A stretch of DNA of 64,000 nt from assembly GCA_036186865.1 (NCBI GenBank), contig AP025041.1:38992257-39056256 (forward strand), given 5' to 3'. The notes beneath the pieces were generated by a model. It was not told the origin of the DNA. It ran no database searches and was given only the letters and a program-made list of their open reading frames with translations. The position numbers and the translations under genes were made by a program. The DNA comes from Eustoma russellianum. Taxonomy: Eukaryota > Streptophyta > Magnoliopsida > Gentianales > Gentianaceae. The stretch's first letter is position 1; every line of letters starts with the position of its first letter. This document shows positions 31,052-42,724 of this stretch, piece after piece.

Positions 31052-34000
31052 ATGGCGATTGCGGCCGCCGCCGCCCCTGCCGATCTGTCGCGTGACCAGT
31101 ACGTCTACATGACGAAGCTCTCCGAGCAAGCCGAGCGCTACGAAGAGATGGCACAGTTCATGGATAAGCTCGTTCTCAGCGCCACCCCCGCCGGCGAGCT
31201 CACCGTCGAGGAGCGCAACCTGCTGTCTGTTGCTTACAAGAACGTGATCGGCTCGCTTCGAGCGGCGTGGAGAATTGTTTCTTCGATCGAGCAGAAAGAG
31301 GAGTCTAGGAAGAATGAAGATCATGTTGTGCTTGTTAAGGAGTATAGATCTAAGATCGAGCATGAGTTGAGTGAAGTCTGTGCGGGGATTTTGAAGCTTC
31401 TCGAATCGAATCTCGTGCCGTCGGCTTCTACTAGTGAGTCAAAGGTGTTTTATTTGAAGATGAAGGGTGATTATCATAGGTATTTCGCTGAGTTTAAGTC
31501 AGGAGATGAGCGTAAGGAGGCTGCAAATGATACTATGAACTCTTACAAAGCTGCTCAGGTACATACTTCACTTAGTATTGTTATTTGAGGAGGAAAATGT
31601 TCCTACTGTCAAAGTTAGGGATAAAAGGCGAAGCAGGTTCTTAACTTAAATTACGGTCACACTTTGAAAATCGATCAGAATTTTGATTTTAAACGTATGA
31701 TGTAGATCATGTTTGGATGCATTTCAATTAATTTAGCACTTTATAAATTCGATTCGATAAATTATTTTACAGATGATATAAAAAATTTAATATGGACATG
31801 TTTTAGTCAAAGAACAAGACATCAAGGAGCAATGACAAACATACTTTCACAATCTTTTCAATAGCGGAGGAGTCGAACAAGAAGAAAGAGAAAGCGTCGC
31901 TACCCAAAAACGACAACATAACAACTGCGATTGTCGTAACATCAGACAATGAGAGGTGAAGAAAGCACTTAAGAAGATGGGAAGAGCTAAGACAGTTGGT
32001 CTGGATAACATACCCATTGAGGCGTGGAAGTGTTTGGGAGATGAGGGGGTTCAATGGCTAACTACTCTGTTCAACCTTATTTTCAAAACAGGAAAAATGC
32101 CAGATGAGTGGAGAAGGAGTGTAGTGGTCCCTCTGTATAAGAAAAAAGGAGACGCACAATATTGTGAGAATTACAGGGGATTAAATTGCTAATTCATACT
32201 ATGAAGTTATGGGAGAGAGTAATCGCCACTAGAATTAGAGGAGGAACTCAAGTTACGGTAAACCAATTTGATTTTATGCTAGGACGGTCAACTACGGAGG
32301 CAATACACATTTTAAGAAATTTGATGGAGAAGTATAGGGAGAAGAAGTGCGACCTACATATGATTTTCATCGATCTTGAAAAAGCGTATGATAGTGTGCC
32401 ACATAGACTGATATGAGATAGTCTGGATGCAAGAGGAGTCCCTATGAAGTATATAGACATAATTAGGAATATGTATGCTAGGACGAAAACAACCGTTCAT
32501 ACGCCTGTAGAGAATACAGACTTCTTCTCGGTGGAGGTAGGCCTCCATCAAGGGTCCGCTTTGAGCCCATTTCTTTTTGCAGTTGTCCTAGACGAGTTGT
32601 CAAAGTCGATCCAAGAGATAGTCCCATGGTGTATGTTTTTTGCTGACGATATTATATTAGTCGCGGAAAGTAGACATACTCTGAGTATGAGATTAGAGGA
32701 GTGGCGAGGTGTTTTAGAGAGAAAAAGCCTAAGGATTAGCTAATCTAAGACTGAGTATCTGCACTACGACTTCAGCGGCGCAGCCGACGATGAGAATAGC
32801 CAACTCACCATCGAGGGTCAATTGGTCCCAAAGGTAAGTAAGTTCAAGTACCTAGGATCATTTGTACAGAAAGATGGGAACATAGAGAGTGACGTAGCAC
32901 ACCGAGTGCAGGCAGGTTGGTGTAGGTGGAGGGCGGCCTCAGGGGTGATGTGTGACAAGAATTTTCACCTAAATTAAAGGGAAAATTTTAGAGGGTGGCA
33001 GTGCGGTCAGCAATGTTATATGGAACAGACTGCTTGGCCATCAAGAGGACACAGTCACAAAAGATGGAAGTGACAGAGATGAGGATGCTGAGGTGGATGT
33101 GTGGGCATACAAGGCTAGACAAGATAAGAAATGTGGTATACAGAGAAAGGTTAGGGGTGGTTAGTGTAGCAGATAAGATAAGAGAGGAAAGACTGATATG
33201 GTTTGAGCATGTCAAGAGGAGACAGACAACGGCGTCTGTCAGATCAATTGAAAGCCTCAATGTAGAAGGGTAGAGGAGTAAAGGGAGGCCCAAACTGACG
33301 TGAGATGAGCAGATTAGGCATGACTTACTAGAGTTGTACCTCTCTGAGGACATGGTATAAGATAGGAGTTCATGGAGGCAGAGGATTAAGCTTAAGGAGG
33401 GGTAGACAGGTTATAGGGGCACCTTAGAGGACTAGATAGCATTTACACTGTAGGTTGACTTGGCATTTTTTTGTTTCGGTATTTGTCTTTCAACTATTTG
33501 TGCATATCCACCGTTATGAGTATTTTAATATCGGAAGATTTCCGTTTATGTTTAATAAAATCCCTTCATTAGTACATATTCCTATTAGAGCCGGGGGTCT
33601 CACTAGAAGCAAACTCTCTATCCCGTGGGATGGAGGTATTGTTTGGCTGCCGCTCACCCTCCCCAGACCCTAGCGATAGCTTTAGCTATCGTTGGGATAT
33701 ACTGGGTATGATTGTTGTTGTTGTTGTTAAAGTTCACGTGGCACTTTCTGTGATGTCCTCACTCTATTATGGGATTTAGAGTGGAGATTTTGTGGAAATC
33801 AATTTCTTGTGTGTTGATGTGTGTGTTCATTTGGTTACTGGTTAGATTTAGATGCTATTCTGTTAATGTAAGAATTGAGGAGCTTTTAGTTGCGCCTTCA
33901 ATGTGTCTTGATCCATGGAAGTTCTGTTGGAGATCAAATCAAATGAAAGATATTATTTTCTGATTTATTAGCTGGGTTAATGTCTTAAATAATTGGCATT

Positions 34001-34789
34001 CTGAGGAAAGGTTGTTCGTTGGCTATTTAAATTCTATGGAATGAATTCTGGTCGAGTTTACTTAATTCTATACTATGCTGCGTCAAGTCACCAACGGAAA
34101 CAAAATTTTGCAAGTTCTGTCTCTTCCTATAGTTTTTCTGATACTCGTCCTCCAGAATTTCTTGATGCTTTTGTTTTGATTTTTGGAATTGCGAATAAGC
34201 ATTTACCATGATATGGTCGTAAAGGAACAAATTTGAAACCACTGAGCCCTGAAAAAATTTTAAAACACGTCTAGGATAGCAATGATTGTAAAAAATGAGC
34301 ATCATTCATTTATTGGGATTTAAGTCCTTCTGCATGAGCTCTGGCATATAGCATAGTTATAATTGAGATTTTCTTGATTATAAAGACTTAACTACCTGCA
34401 TTATATAGCAAAGAAGTTGCATGAAAGTAATAACCTATGCCTAAAGTTGTTGAAACTACAGATACACAATTGCTTTCTGACCTGCTTGGGTGAGCCGTGC
34501 TTATTTGCACTCTTTCCATGCTCATTTGCTCAATCAATTTTCTTCTGTTTCAGACTTTGCATGTGCACAAAGAGGGTAGGATTTAGGTTACGAGTCAAAA
34601 ATAACAACAAAAACAAATAAAAATACATCACAAGAAAAATGATTGATCTATATAGCTGACTTCACATAGTCGGGAAAATGCTTAAGTGTGCTTCTCGTTG
34701 TTGCCGATGCATGTGCATGCATGCATATACACACTTACACACATATGTATATATGTATGTATATAAATGTGTCTATATGTATATATATG

Positions 34790-34826
<37 letters not shown>

Positions 34827-36131
34827 ATTTCTCTCTGCGTGTGAGTGTCTTTTGGGAGGGAGGGGGGTTTGACAGACTACTGGTTATCTTAAGTTGACAC
34901 CAAACTCATTTTTTCTCTAATTTGCTGCATGTTATAACTAATTAGCTTTATTGTCTAAATAACTCTGTCAAAGTTGTTGTAATCTTTGAGAATTCGGGGT
35001 CTCTGCAAGTATTTGTTTTATGAGTTTCTAGTAAAAGTGAGACTTGAATCTTGAATGAAATTATGTTTGTATTAATGGGAAGCAGTAGGTTTGCTTTACT
35101 TTAGTCAAAACACCAAGTTTTCTTTTGATACCATGTCCTAGTCTCAGTCCCGTTGCAAGAGTAAAGCAAAATTTTGAACCTTTGAGCTTACGATTTTGCT
35201 TTTCATCGTTGAAATGTTGGAAGGATATAGCTCTTGTGGATCTTCCTCCGACACATCCTATAAGACTGGGGCTGGCTCTTAACTTCTCTGTCTTCTACTA
35301 TGAGATTCTCAACTCATCTGAGAAGGCCTGTAGTATGGCTAAGCAGGTAATGCTTGATCTGTCTTTAGCAACCAATGGTATGTAATAGTCATTTGTCTTT
35401 TTTTTTTTTTTGTAATTATAATAATCATTTGTCAGATGTGGTAGTATCTGTTATTTTCTTCCATTCTTTTAAAACTGTTCTTACTGTCTTTTTTCTCAAG
35501 ATTATCATCCGACTTATTATCTATGGTGAATTTTGAAAAATATTGATTTGCTTACTTATGTGAGATTATTCTCTGGCATGCAGCCAGACCTCTGTATGGT
35601 ATCCTTTTTGTCTAGATTATGTTGATGTAAATATTTTTGGCAGAAGGGAAGTAATCTTTTTCAGTACTTGTGAGCTTGTTTAAATCGAGCTAAATAATGG
35701 CCTAGCGTTTTGTTTCCTGAAAATTGCGATCAATGCGGGTTCAGTACAACAAATTTCTCTGGTTGGATGCTTAGATTGCTAAACATGCATCTTGGTTTAC
35801 AATTAGTGGTCAAATATAATCGAGTCAGAAGTATCGATTTTGTGCTGCTATCCCCTTTTTTTGCAGGCATTTGAGGAAGCTATAGCTGAACTGGACACTT
35901 TGGGCGAAGAATCTTACAAAGACAGCACTCTTATCATGCAACTCTTGAGGGACAATCTTACCCTTTGGACTTCAGACACTCAGGTACGAACCGTTACTCT
36001 ATCCCCTGTTTTCTTGCTTGTCTTTCCTTTAACATTTAAATCCAGGGAGAACTACAATGCCCTTCTGATTGTTGCCTGAGAACCTTACACAGGCATATGA
36101 TTTCGTGCAGGATCAGATAGACGAGCCTTGA
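31052..36131 (+). CDS. 14-3-3 protein, four exons, 255 aa
   Basis: 14-3-3 dimers bind phosphoserine and phosphothreonine motifs on client proteins such as H+-ATPase, kinases and transcription factors. Exons 31052-31558, 35224-35346, 35867-35983 and 36111-36131 join in phase with GT-AG introns. Signature stretches are clear: LTVEERNLLSVAYKNVIG (50-67), SSIEQKEESR (77-86), LKMKGDYHRY (135-144), and THPIRLGLALNFSVFYYEIL plus LIMQLLRDNLTLWTSD in exons 2-3. Ligand residues K63, R70, R143 and Y144 are kept, but L69 replaces the first Arg of the usual RR pair and A72 the usual Ser. The tail is short, ending DQIDEP. Four exons and the sequence fit the non-epsilon group. A CT-rich leader precedes the ATG. 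Intron 1 is about 3.7 kb, swollen by an RTE LINE. Probably functional. Confidence 0.95.
31800..33730 (+). mobile_element. RTE-clade LINE, 5'-truncated, in 14-3-3 intron 1
   Basis: Reverse-transcriptase pieces run in order: GRAKTVGLDNIPIEAWK, WRRSVVVPLYKKKGD, ENYRG, DLEKAYDSVPHRL, GLHQGSALSPFLFA and FADDIILVAE, then C-terminal pieces such as KYLGSFVQKDG and MRMLRWMCGHTR. This wording is typical of plant RTE LINEs. Stops and shifts break the frame, and the endonuclease part is missing. After the coding remnant comes a 3' tail ending GGGATATACTGGGTATGAT and a (TTG)n tract at about 33711-33728. It lies in the same direction as the host gene and is presumably spliced out. The 5' edge is uncertain. 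Confidence 0.85.
31956..33360 (+). pseudogene. RTE reverse-transcriptase remnant
   Basis: Several open pieces at 31956-32192, 32186-32416, 32444-32743 and 32995-33273 form one reverse-transcriptase domain with its C-terminal extension, broken by stop codons (for example after DLEKAYDSVPHRLI) and shifts. The catalytic FADD motif is present at about 32636-32650. It cannot make an active enzyme. Confidence 0.85.
33731..35223 (+). other. Remaining part of 14-3-3 intron 1
   Basis: Host intron sequence without a second gene. It contains alternating CA/TA and a GT tract at 34796-34824. The acceptor of exon 2 is unusual, GTTGGAAG at 35216-35223, without a strong pyrimidine tract right before it. Confidence 0.55.
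34796..34824. repeat. (TG)n microsatellite in 14-3-3 intron 1
   Basis: A TG tract of about 29 bp, preceded by roughly 70 bp of alternating TA and TG. Confidence 0.9.
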
Positions 36132-36397
36132 GTATGCAGGATGGCCTACTCTTTAGGCCGACTGCTGGAATTCGGGCATCAACTATACTGTGTGGCCTAA
36201 TGATATGTCGTTGATGAACAGGTGTTTAGCTGTTGTGCAGTATATTTAATGTTCATACATTTTTTTTAGCTTTCAGAGCGTAGAGTTGTTTGAGAATAGC
36301 ATGGAACCACTTGAAGTGTTTCAAACTCTGCTGCAAGATTTAGTTTTGTTCTTTGTGACGTGTTTCTCATTTTGGGGTCTTGCATGTTATATGTGGG

Positions 36398-36588
36398 TTC
36401 AGATATGAGGAGGCAAGTGAGGTAAAATATGAGGTCTCCAATCACGCGTCACCACGTGTGCAAAAGCAGTTTTTTTCCTTTAAAAAAAAGTGCAGCACCA
36501 CTTATTTAAAAAACTGATTTTGTACACGTGGCGACGCGTGATTGAAGGTCTCATATTTTGTCTTACCTTTTACATCCTCAGATCTGAA
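36398..36588. mobile_element. MITE M1, copy 2
   Basis: About 191 bp. The left arm TTCAGATATGAGGAGG and the right arm read in reverse, TTCAGATCTGAGGATG, pair, as do inner blocks with AATCACGCGTC. G-box-like CCACGTGTGC (left) and ACACGTGGCGACGCG (right) face each other across a T/A-rich loop. It lies about 270 bp beyond the 14-3-3 stop codon. No clear target duplication remains. Confidence 0.75.
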
Positions 36589-36981
36589 CTGGTTTTATTT
36601 GACCAATCATTGCTTTGAACTAGGTGGATATGATCAAGTAATTGATCCCTTGTAGCTTCAGTTTTACCAGAGATTTTATAGGATTTTACTTTGTCTGTGT
36701 TGAGATTGTGCTCTTGGTTCTGATCAAATTCAGCGTAAATTTAAGGTGCTGAAGGGCTTCAGATGGTAACGTGGGAGTTATTCTTTTGTCTGCATTGCTT
36801 CAAAATTGCACCAAAAGTCTTTTGACATCCTACTTTAGAAGGATGCAACTTTTGATAATGTCCTCTTAACTTGCATCATAAGTTCATGATGTGTAGTCCT
36901 GCAACATGATCTCTCTAGGAAATGGGAATTGTTTTCCCAGACAATCATCTCAACCCATTTATTATCTATCATTTTGCAGTG

Positions 36982-37217
36982 TTTGACTCTTCTTTTACTT
37001 TGGAATATGATAGAATAAAGCAAAATGACTCACTAAATTGAGTGTGTTTCTTATATTGTAAAGTAGAAGTTGATCGATACAGATTGACGCAATTTTCATT
37101 AAGGGTCATCGGAAAACATGTGTGCTTCTAACACATGGGCATGGTTGCGTACATCCGACCCCATACCCCGTCATAGGTGAGAACTTCTAAGGCAATGGGT
37201 AACGTCCTCGTTGTTGT
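36982..37217 (+). mobile_element. Family D (Au-like SINE) copy with 11-bp TSD
   Basis: ATTTTGCAGTG occurs at 36971-36981 and 37218-37228 without mismatch. The 236-bp insert holds the full family order and ends CGTTGTTGT. The perfect duplication supports retroposition and a fairly recent insertion. Confidence 0.88.
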
Positions 37218-37356
37218 ATTTTGCAGTGGTGGGTTGGTTAACATATGTTGCATGGTACAGAACCAGCTCTTTTCAACATCTCACTTATTGTATTGGTGCT
37301 GGGATTTGGATTTTGTTTGTGGAATATGCTTAATTGGTTGATTAATTTCACCTACT

Positions 37357-37670
37357 TAGGGGTGTTGAGCGAACCGAACAGTTTGTGAATTGTTCGAGTT
37401 CGATTCGTATTTGGTTCCAATTTGTTTTTTAATTTTACTTAAACGAGTCGAATTCGAACATCTATTTGGGTTTGTTTAGTTAAATGAGCCGAACTGTTCG
37501 CGAATTCTTCAGCTTGTTTAAACAGTTATAGTGTTATCGCGCCAAACTCAAACTATTTTTAAAGCCTGTTTAGCTAAATGAACCGAGCCGAACAGTTTGT
37601 TTAGCTAAACGAATCCGAATTCAAAAACCTAGTATTCGACTCTGTTCAGTTCGTTTCGTTAACACCCCTA
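37357..37670. mobile_element. Candidate hAT-like MITE
   Basis: Ends TAGGGGTGTT and AACACCCCTA are a perfect 10-bp inverted pair. The interior repeats GAACCGAACAGTT, AATGAGCCGAACTG and related words in both directions. No clear 8-bp duplication was found. Class assignment is a guess from the ends. Confidence 0.5.
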
Positions 37671-37881
37671 CTTGCACTTTTACATAAATAACAAGGGCCA
37701 AGTTCTTGTTAGTTTTGAATGTAAGGCAAGCATCTTCGGTCAAAACACAAGTGTTTGCATCAGACAAAATCCAATGGAGGCATCAGAAAAGTTCCATAGA
37801 GGTCTCATTCCACTCAGCAATTGATTGTTTGCAAACCTATTTTAAATCCTCTTGAGTGGAACATTCAGTGTTTAATGAAAA

Positions 37882-38010
37882 GAGTAAAATGCACTTAGCA
37901 CATAAACGTTTGTCACAGAATCCACTTAGCATTTAAACGTTCCGAAACCTTATTTGGCATCCAAACGTGTGCAAAATTGATTCAATTAACACCAAAAACC
38001 GGCTCTGACC
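37882..38010 (+). repeat. Left TIR of the MULE
   Basis: Pairs with 42725-42851 in reverse through CACAGAATCCACTTAGCATT, TTGGCATCCAAACGTG and CAAAATTGATTCAATTAACA. TIRs of this class bind the transposase and act as promoters. Confidence 0.9.
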
Positions 38011-38220
38011 TGCTGCAGCCGGTTTCATCAAATTTTAGCGCCAAATAAGGTTTCCCCCCAAAATCAACGTCATCCACTTCCCTCCCATAAATTAGCCCTC
38101 AATTCCATGGCCGTTTTCTTCCATAAATAAGCCCTAAATTCAAATAATCCCCACAAATTCACATAATCCCCAAATATAGACATTCTTCATTCTTCCTCTC
38201 TCTCTCTATTGTGCTGGGGT

Positions 38221-38671
38221 ATGTCTACCTCATCATCTGTTGGTAATCGCCGGCAGCGGGCTGACCTGGGGGGTGGAAGGCCGCTGCTTTTGTGGTATAA
38301 AAATGGAAGAGAAAACATCATGGACCAAAGCAAATCCTGGACGTAGGTTTCTAGCATGTCCATTGACGAAGGTAAGTTTGAAATATTCCTGCAAAGGTTT
38401 GTTGAGTTCTCAATTGTATGCAATGTGATTGTTTCTTTCGTTTTTCTTGATAGAATGGGGCTGGAGGATGCGGGTTCTTTCAATGGCTGGATGACCCAAT
38501 GGGGAACGCGCGTGTCAAATTATACCGGGGCTGCTAAAGAGGTGCAATAGGTACGAGGATGAGATAAACAATTGCAACATGAAGATACGTCAGTTGGAGA
38601 GGAAAAGTCGGATCCTCTTGTGTATTTTGATCCTTAGTTGGGTGATTTTGATCAATAAACTGTCAATATAG
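38221..38671 (+). pseudogene. GRF-type zinc-finger ORF inside the MULE
   Basis: Two exons are visible: 38221-38371, with a GTAAG donor, and 38454-38671, after a TAG acceptor. The start reads MSTSSSVGNRRQR. A GRF zinc finger follows: CFCG, then WTKANPGRRFLACP, and in exon 2 GAGGCGFFQWLDD. A basic helix and a hydrophobic C-terminal stretch (CILILSWVILINKL) end it. One shift lies between the start and the finger, and a second after KLYRG, so this copy is broken. GRF fingers occur in plant proteins of the At4g04775 type, which have this same finger-plus-membrane-helix layout. A role in transposition is inference from position only. Confidence 0.72.
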
Positions 38672-39104
38672 TGTGCATTTTTATTAGAGAGTTGTGATGT
38701 ATGCGTTTGGAATGATGATGCGGTGATATTGTTGATTAAATGTTATCAATGGAAATGTGATGTTGCAGCTGCCATTATTTGGTCTCTTTGTTTTGTTTAT
38801 TTGGCTCTGTTTGTTGGTGCCTTGTGGCACTGTTATGGAGTGTAAACGCAAATCAGACTGAAATAGCAAAAGAGTAAACCTTCAACACTAGTAAAAAATA
38901 AAATGAGCATTGTCAAATATCCATCAAATATGATGTTCCATAGCTAGCAAAACAACATTTGTAACAAGGACATCTAAATGTCAACAATGCCCAAAATAAA
39001 GATTACTAACACAGTCATAAGCTTGTGTATACAAACAAACATCTCCACCCAAAACAAATACAAATGTTGTGGTTATCATAAACTTTCATCAAACAATAGC
39101 AACA

Positions 39105-42100
39105 TCAGTTTTGATTCATGTTCTGCCTGGATTTCGCAAGTAGTGAGTTTGGCAAGTAAACTTTCCCATCACGGTACTTGAAGTTGGGAAGAAGTTGCTC
39201 ACTCCCTGGGACTTTCCTGTAATGTGGCCAAGTCTTTGGTACTTCAACGGGTAAACCAGTTGGAGCAGCAGGTCCAGTTGGAGCGGCATGTCCAGTTGGT
39301 GCAGCAGGTCCAGTTGGTTCATCTGGGGCAATTGGTGCAGATGATGCAATGGGTGAAGTTGGCACAGTTGGTGCAGATGATGCAATGGGCGAAGTTGGCG
39401 CAGTTGGTGCAGATGATGCAGTTGGCTCAGTTGGCGCAGTTGGCGGAGGCTGTATAGAAAAGAAAAATGCATCAACCAAATAGACATATAATCATTAAAA
39501 CAGACAAATAAGCAAATAGAAAAATGCATCACCTGAGATGCCACACTTGACTGTGACCCTATACGAAGTCTACAACTTCTCATGTTGTGCCCGGATTGAC
39601 AACAAATCTTACATGTCTGGAACTGCCTCTTCCTCCTACTAATCTGGCTCTCATTCTGGGACTGCAGATTACAGCGTACATTTTAATAGTTATGATACAA
39701 AATACAAAATAATACGGCTACTCTTAGATGTGTGAAATATTACCTCATGTGGGGCATCCGTCTGTTCACCCAACAGAGTTGGACAACTTCTCTTGTTATG
39801 CCCTGACTGCTTGCAAGTCCTGCACATTTGCAGTTGACCAACTCTGTTCAATTTGTGTATCACCGCTGTTTTTGTTCGTTGAACCTTAACTAAGTCAGCA
39901 TCCCCGGCAGATCTCTTCCTAAGCCGCTTTGGCCTTCCAGCTTGTCTTTTCACTTGTGGAGGGGCTATAGGTTCCTGTTCTGCCTCAAGTAATTGTCTCA
40001 AGCCCACACATGGGTGTATTGGTAACTCATACACTTTCATGTATGTGCTAACCAGATAACACTCATCAACATAGTCCAATGGGTCTTCCCTGTCATAGCC
40101 AATTGCTGCACATGCGTGAGAGCATGGTATCCCAGTCAGTTGCCATTTTCTACAAGTACACGTGTGCTCTTTCAAGTCAACACAAAAACTCCTGCCATCC
40201 CACTGCTGACACTGAAACTTTTTATAGTCAGACTTGTACGGAATACTATCAGCAGCTTCATCTTTAAACTTCTCTAACCTTGCGGTAATCCTTGGACAAA
40301 ATCTCATATTTGCCCACTTGTGTTGCACCCTCTCTCCGTTCTCTTGGATCCTAACCATGTTATACTTCCTTATCCACTCAAACATAGACAAAATAGGCAT
40401 TTGTCTTGCCTCAAGAAGGACTGCATTGTAACTTTCACAAACATTGTTCAAAATCATATCACACTTCGCCATTGGACTAAAGTGTGACCTACTCCATTGA
40501 TTAGGTGGTTTGTCTTCCAACCACTTAGCGGCATCAGGATTCATCTTATCAATCTTCTTCATTGCACATTTAAAATCAACTATAGTTGTTGACATGGCAG
40601 CCTCATAAAATGCTTTCTTCAATGGAACTGTGTTGTACCCAGCAAGAGCCCAGTTTCCATACAAGTGTCTTGCACAAAACCGGTGCTGTGCGTTTGGAAT
40701 CACCTCCTCACAAGCTTGGATCAACCCTTTCTGCTTGTCTGAAATAATTGTCCACTCAAAATCACTCACCACCTTCAAATCTGTCCTTAAATTCCAAAGG
40801 AACCAGGCCCATGATTCCCTATTCTCACCTTCAACTGCTGCATGTGCTATGGGGGTATATGTTATTATTTGGGTCAATACCTACAGCAGTGAGCAACATT
40901 CCCCCGTACTTTGACTTTAGATGACAGCCATCAATACCAAATATCTTCCTATTACCATTCAACATGCCATGCTTCATAGAAGTAAGACTGCAATATAGCC
41001 TTTGAAATCTAGGCTGGTCAACTACAAGAGGTATATCAGCGTCTCTCAACAACACATCTTCTTCTCTCACTGGTACTGAGTCATTAGAGGGGGTGCATGT
41101 TGCAAGACACATGGTTGCACTAGGATCACTCCTTTTCACCTCCTCAATGTAAGGCCATATCAGTTTATACTCATCCTCCTGCATACCTCTAATTAAATCC
41201 AGAGCTTTTTCCTTTGCTCTGTAGACCTGACTTTTACTGACGTTGCACCTCAACTCCCTCATCACCTTTTGTATACCTATCCTCACCCCCACTAACACCT
41301 GCACCATTCCCACCATTCTCGCCCTCACTAACTAAAGAAACATCATCTTCATTACTATAATCATTGAAACTCAAATCTGAATCTACTAGTCCCTCAGCAT
41401 TGTATTCAGACTCAGACTTCTCTGTATCTTCCTCTACATTGACATCACCTTCAACAATTTCCTCATCTATATGGTCATCTTCCTCACTATCCCCATCAGA
41501 TTCTCCCTGCCTACCACTGGCCTCCACTTCCTCATGCACACTCTGTTCTTTCTGCACACCAGTCTCCAAGGCCAAGGGAGTTTTACTCACATGCTCAACT
41601 AACTGTTCAACATACAGTTCAAGTACTCTTGATGTACGCACAATAGATTGAGCAGCACAGTATAATGACCCATCATCTCCTGACTGAACAAACTTCTCAC
41701 CCTCAACCATATAGTACTTTTTCTTACCTAACATGCCATTTTCTTCACACATTTTCTCCACATTCACCAATGATATCTCATCCTCCTCCATATTATCATA
41801 GATAAAATAGTCACCCCCAGTATAATTTGCCCTAGGCAAATGCAGCAACAGCCCCCCATAATGCATAACCAGTGTGAATAGCCCAGAATTTGGAGCTGTG
41901 AAATAAAGATTTGTTTACAGCCAAATGTATAAAAAAATTCACAAACATGGGCATTTGCTGAATATAAAACAACATACTATACATCATCTTCTAACAAATG
42001 CAGCATCCAAACGAATGTATTCTTATACAGCAGGGTAAATAGAAAAGGGCATGAAGATCGTATCTTTGCAGCCTATATCTACAAAACTAGGCAAAAGGGC

Positions 42101-42396
42101 CTGAAGGTTATAACTTTTCAGACGACAAAATTAGGCAAATTCATTCTAAACACCATTGAAACAATACCGATATTTAAAAATAGAACAAAAAATTGTTCTT
42201 TAGGCAAAGTATCCCTACGCATGCAAATGGTGATAGTGTACGAAAATTAAATTCCCACATTTCGGCCTTAACAAGATACAATACGAGATAATGTCTAAAA
42301 ATTGTATGAAAACATAAGCTTTAACTCAAAAATGCTTCGAATCTTACCATAAATGGGATGACTCTCGTTCCGTCTGTTAGGTATCCTGAAACTCAT
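39105..42396 (-). pseudogene. MURA-type transposase of the MULE, broken
   Basis: The gene should cut and rejoin DNA at the TIRs. Exon 1 is 42396-42348 (MSFRIPNRR...), spliced in phase to an exon from 41895 that continues as NSGLFTLVMHYGG. An acidic stretch follows, then a shift at about 41240 where the usual MuDR N-terminal zinc region is missing. Next come RELRCNVSKSQVYRAKEKAL, the MULE catalytic part (GIDGCHLKSKYGG, ISDKQKG, RFCARHLYGNW) and the SWIM finger CTCRKWQLTGIPCSHACAAI. Two zinc knuckles (CRTCKQSGHNKRSC, CKICCQSGHNMRSC) lie in separate exons, and a Pro/Thr/Ala-rich repeat ends near 39105. A second shift sits in a run of C near 40850. The intron pattern after 39690 is inferred. Confidence 0.88.
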
Positions 42397-42724
42397 GGCT
42401 TCTTGCCCGAAACTCTAATACACACTGAATGGGATGGAAAAACGCAGAAACTATAGATTCTCTATGAAATAAGTACTAGATCTTGACATGCACTGAAAGA
42501 GAAGAAAATCTAGGGCAGAGGAAGAATTTTGCAGGGGGAGCTGGGGAAACTTTCGCAGGGCGAAGAGGGAAAATTGCGAAGGGGGGAGGGAAAATGTCTG
42601 AGGGGAAAATGGGGGTAATCAGACGGTTGCCACATTTTACCGTCAATGGCATAAATTCAGGGGTAAAATTGGTATTTCAATGTCAAATAAGTGAGTCAAC
42701 GGTTGAATTTCAAAAGTCAAAGGT

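Noticed and set aside
37350..37670. Clear hAT MITE with 8-bp duplication
   Set aside because: The ends are a perfect 10-bp pair, but the flanks do not give a matching 8-bp duplication, so only a candidate was recorded.
39224..39457. Gln/Leu/Val-rich frame on the plus strand
   Set aside because: It is the opposite strand of the Pro-Thr-Ala repeat in the transposase C-terminus, which joins to the knuckle exon more sensibly.
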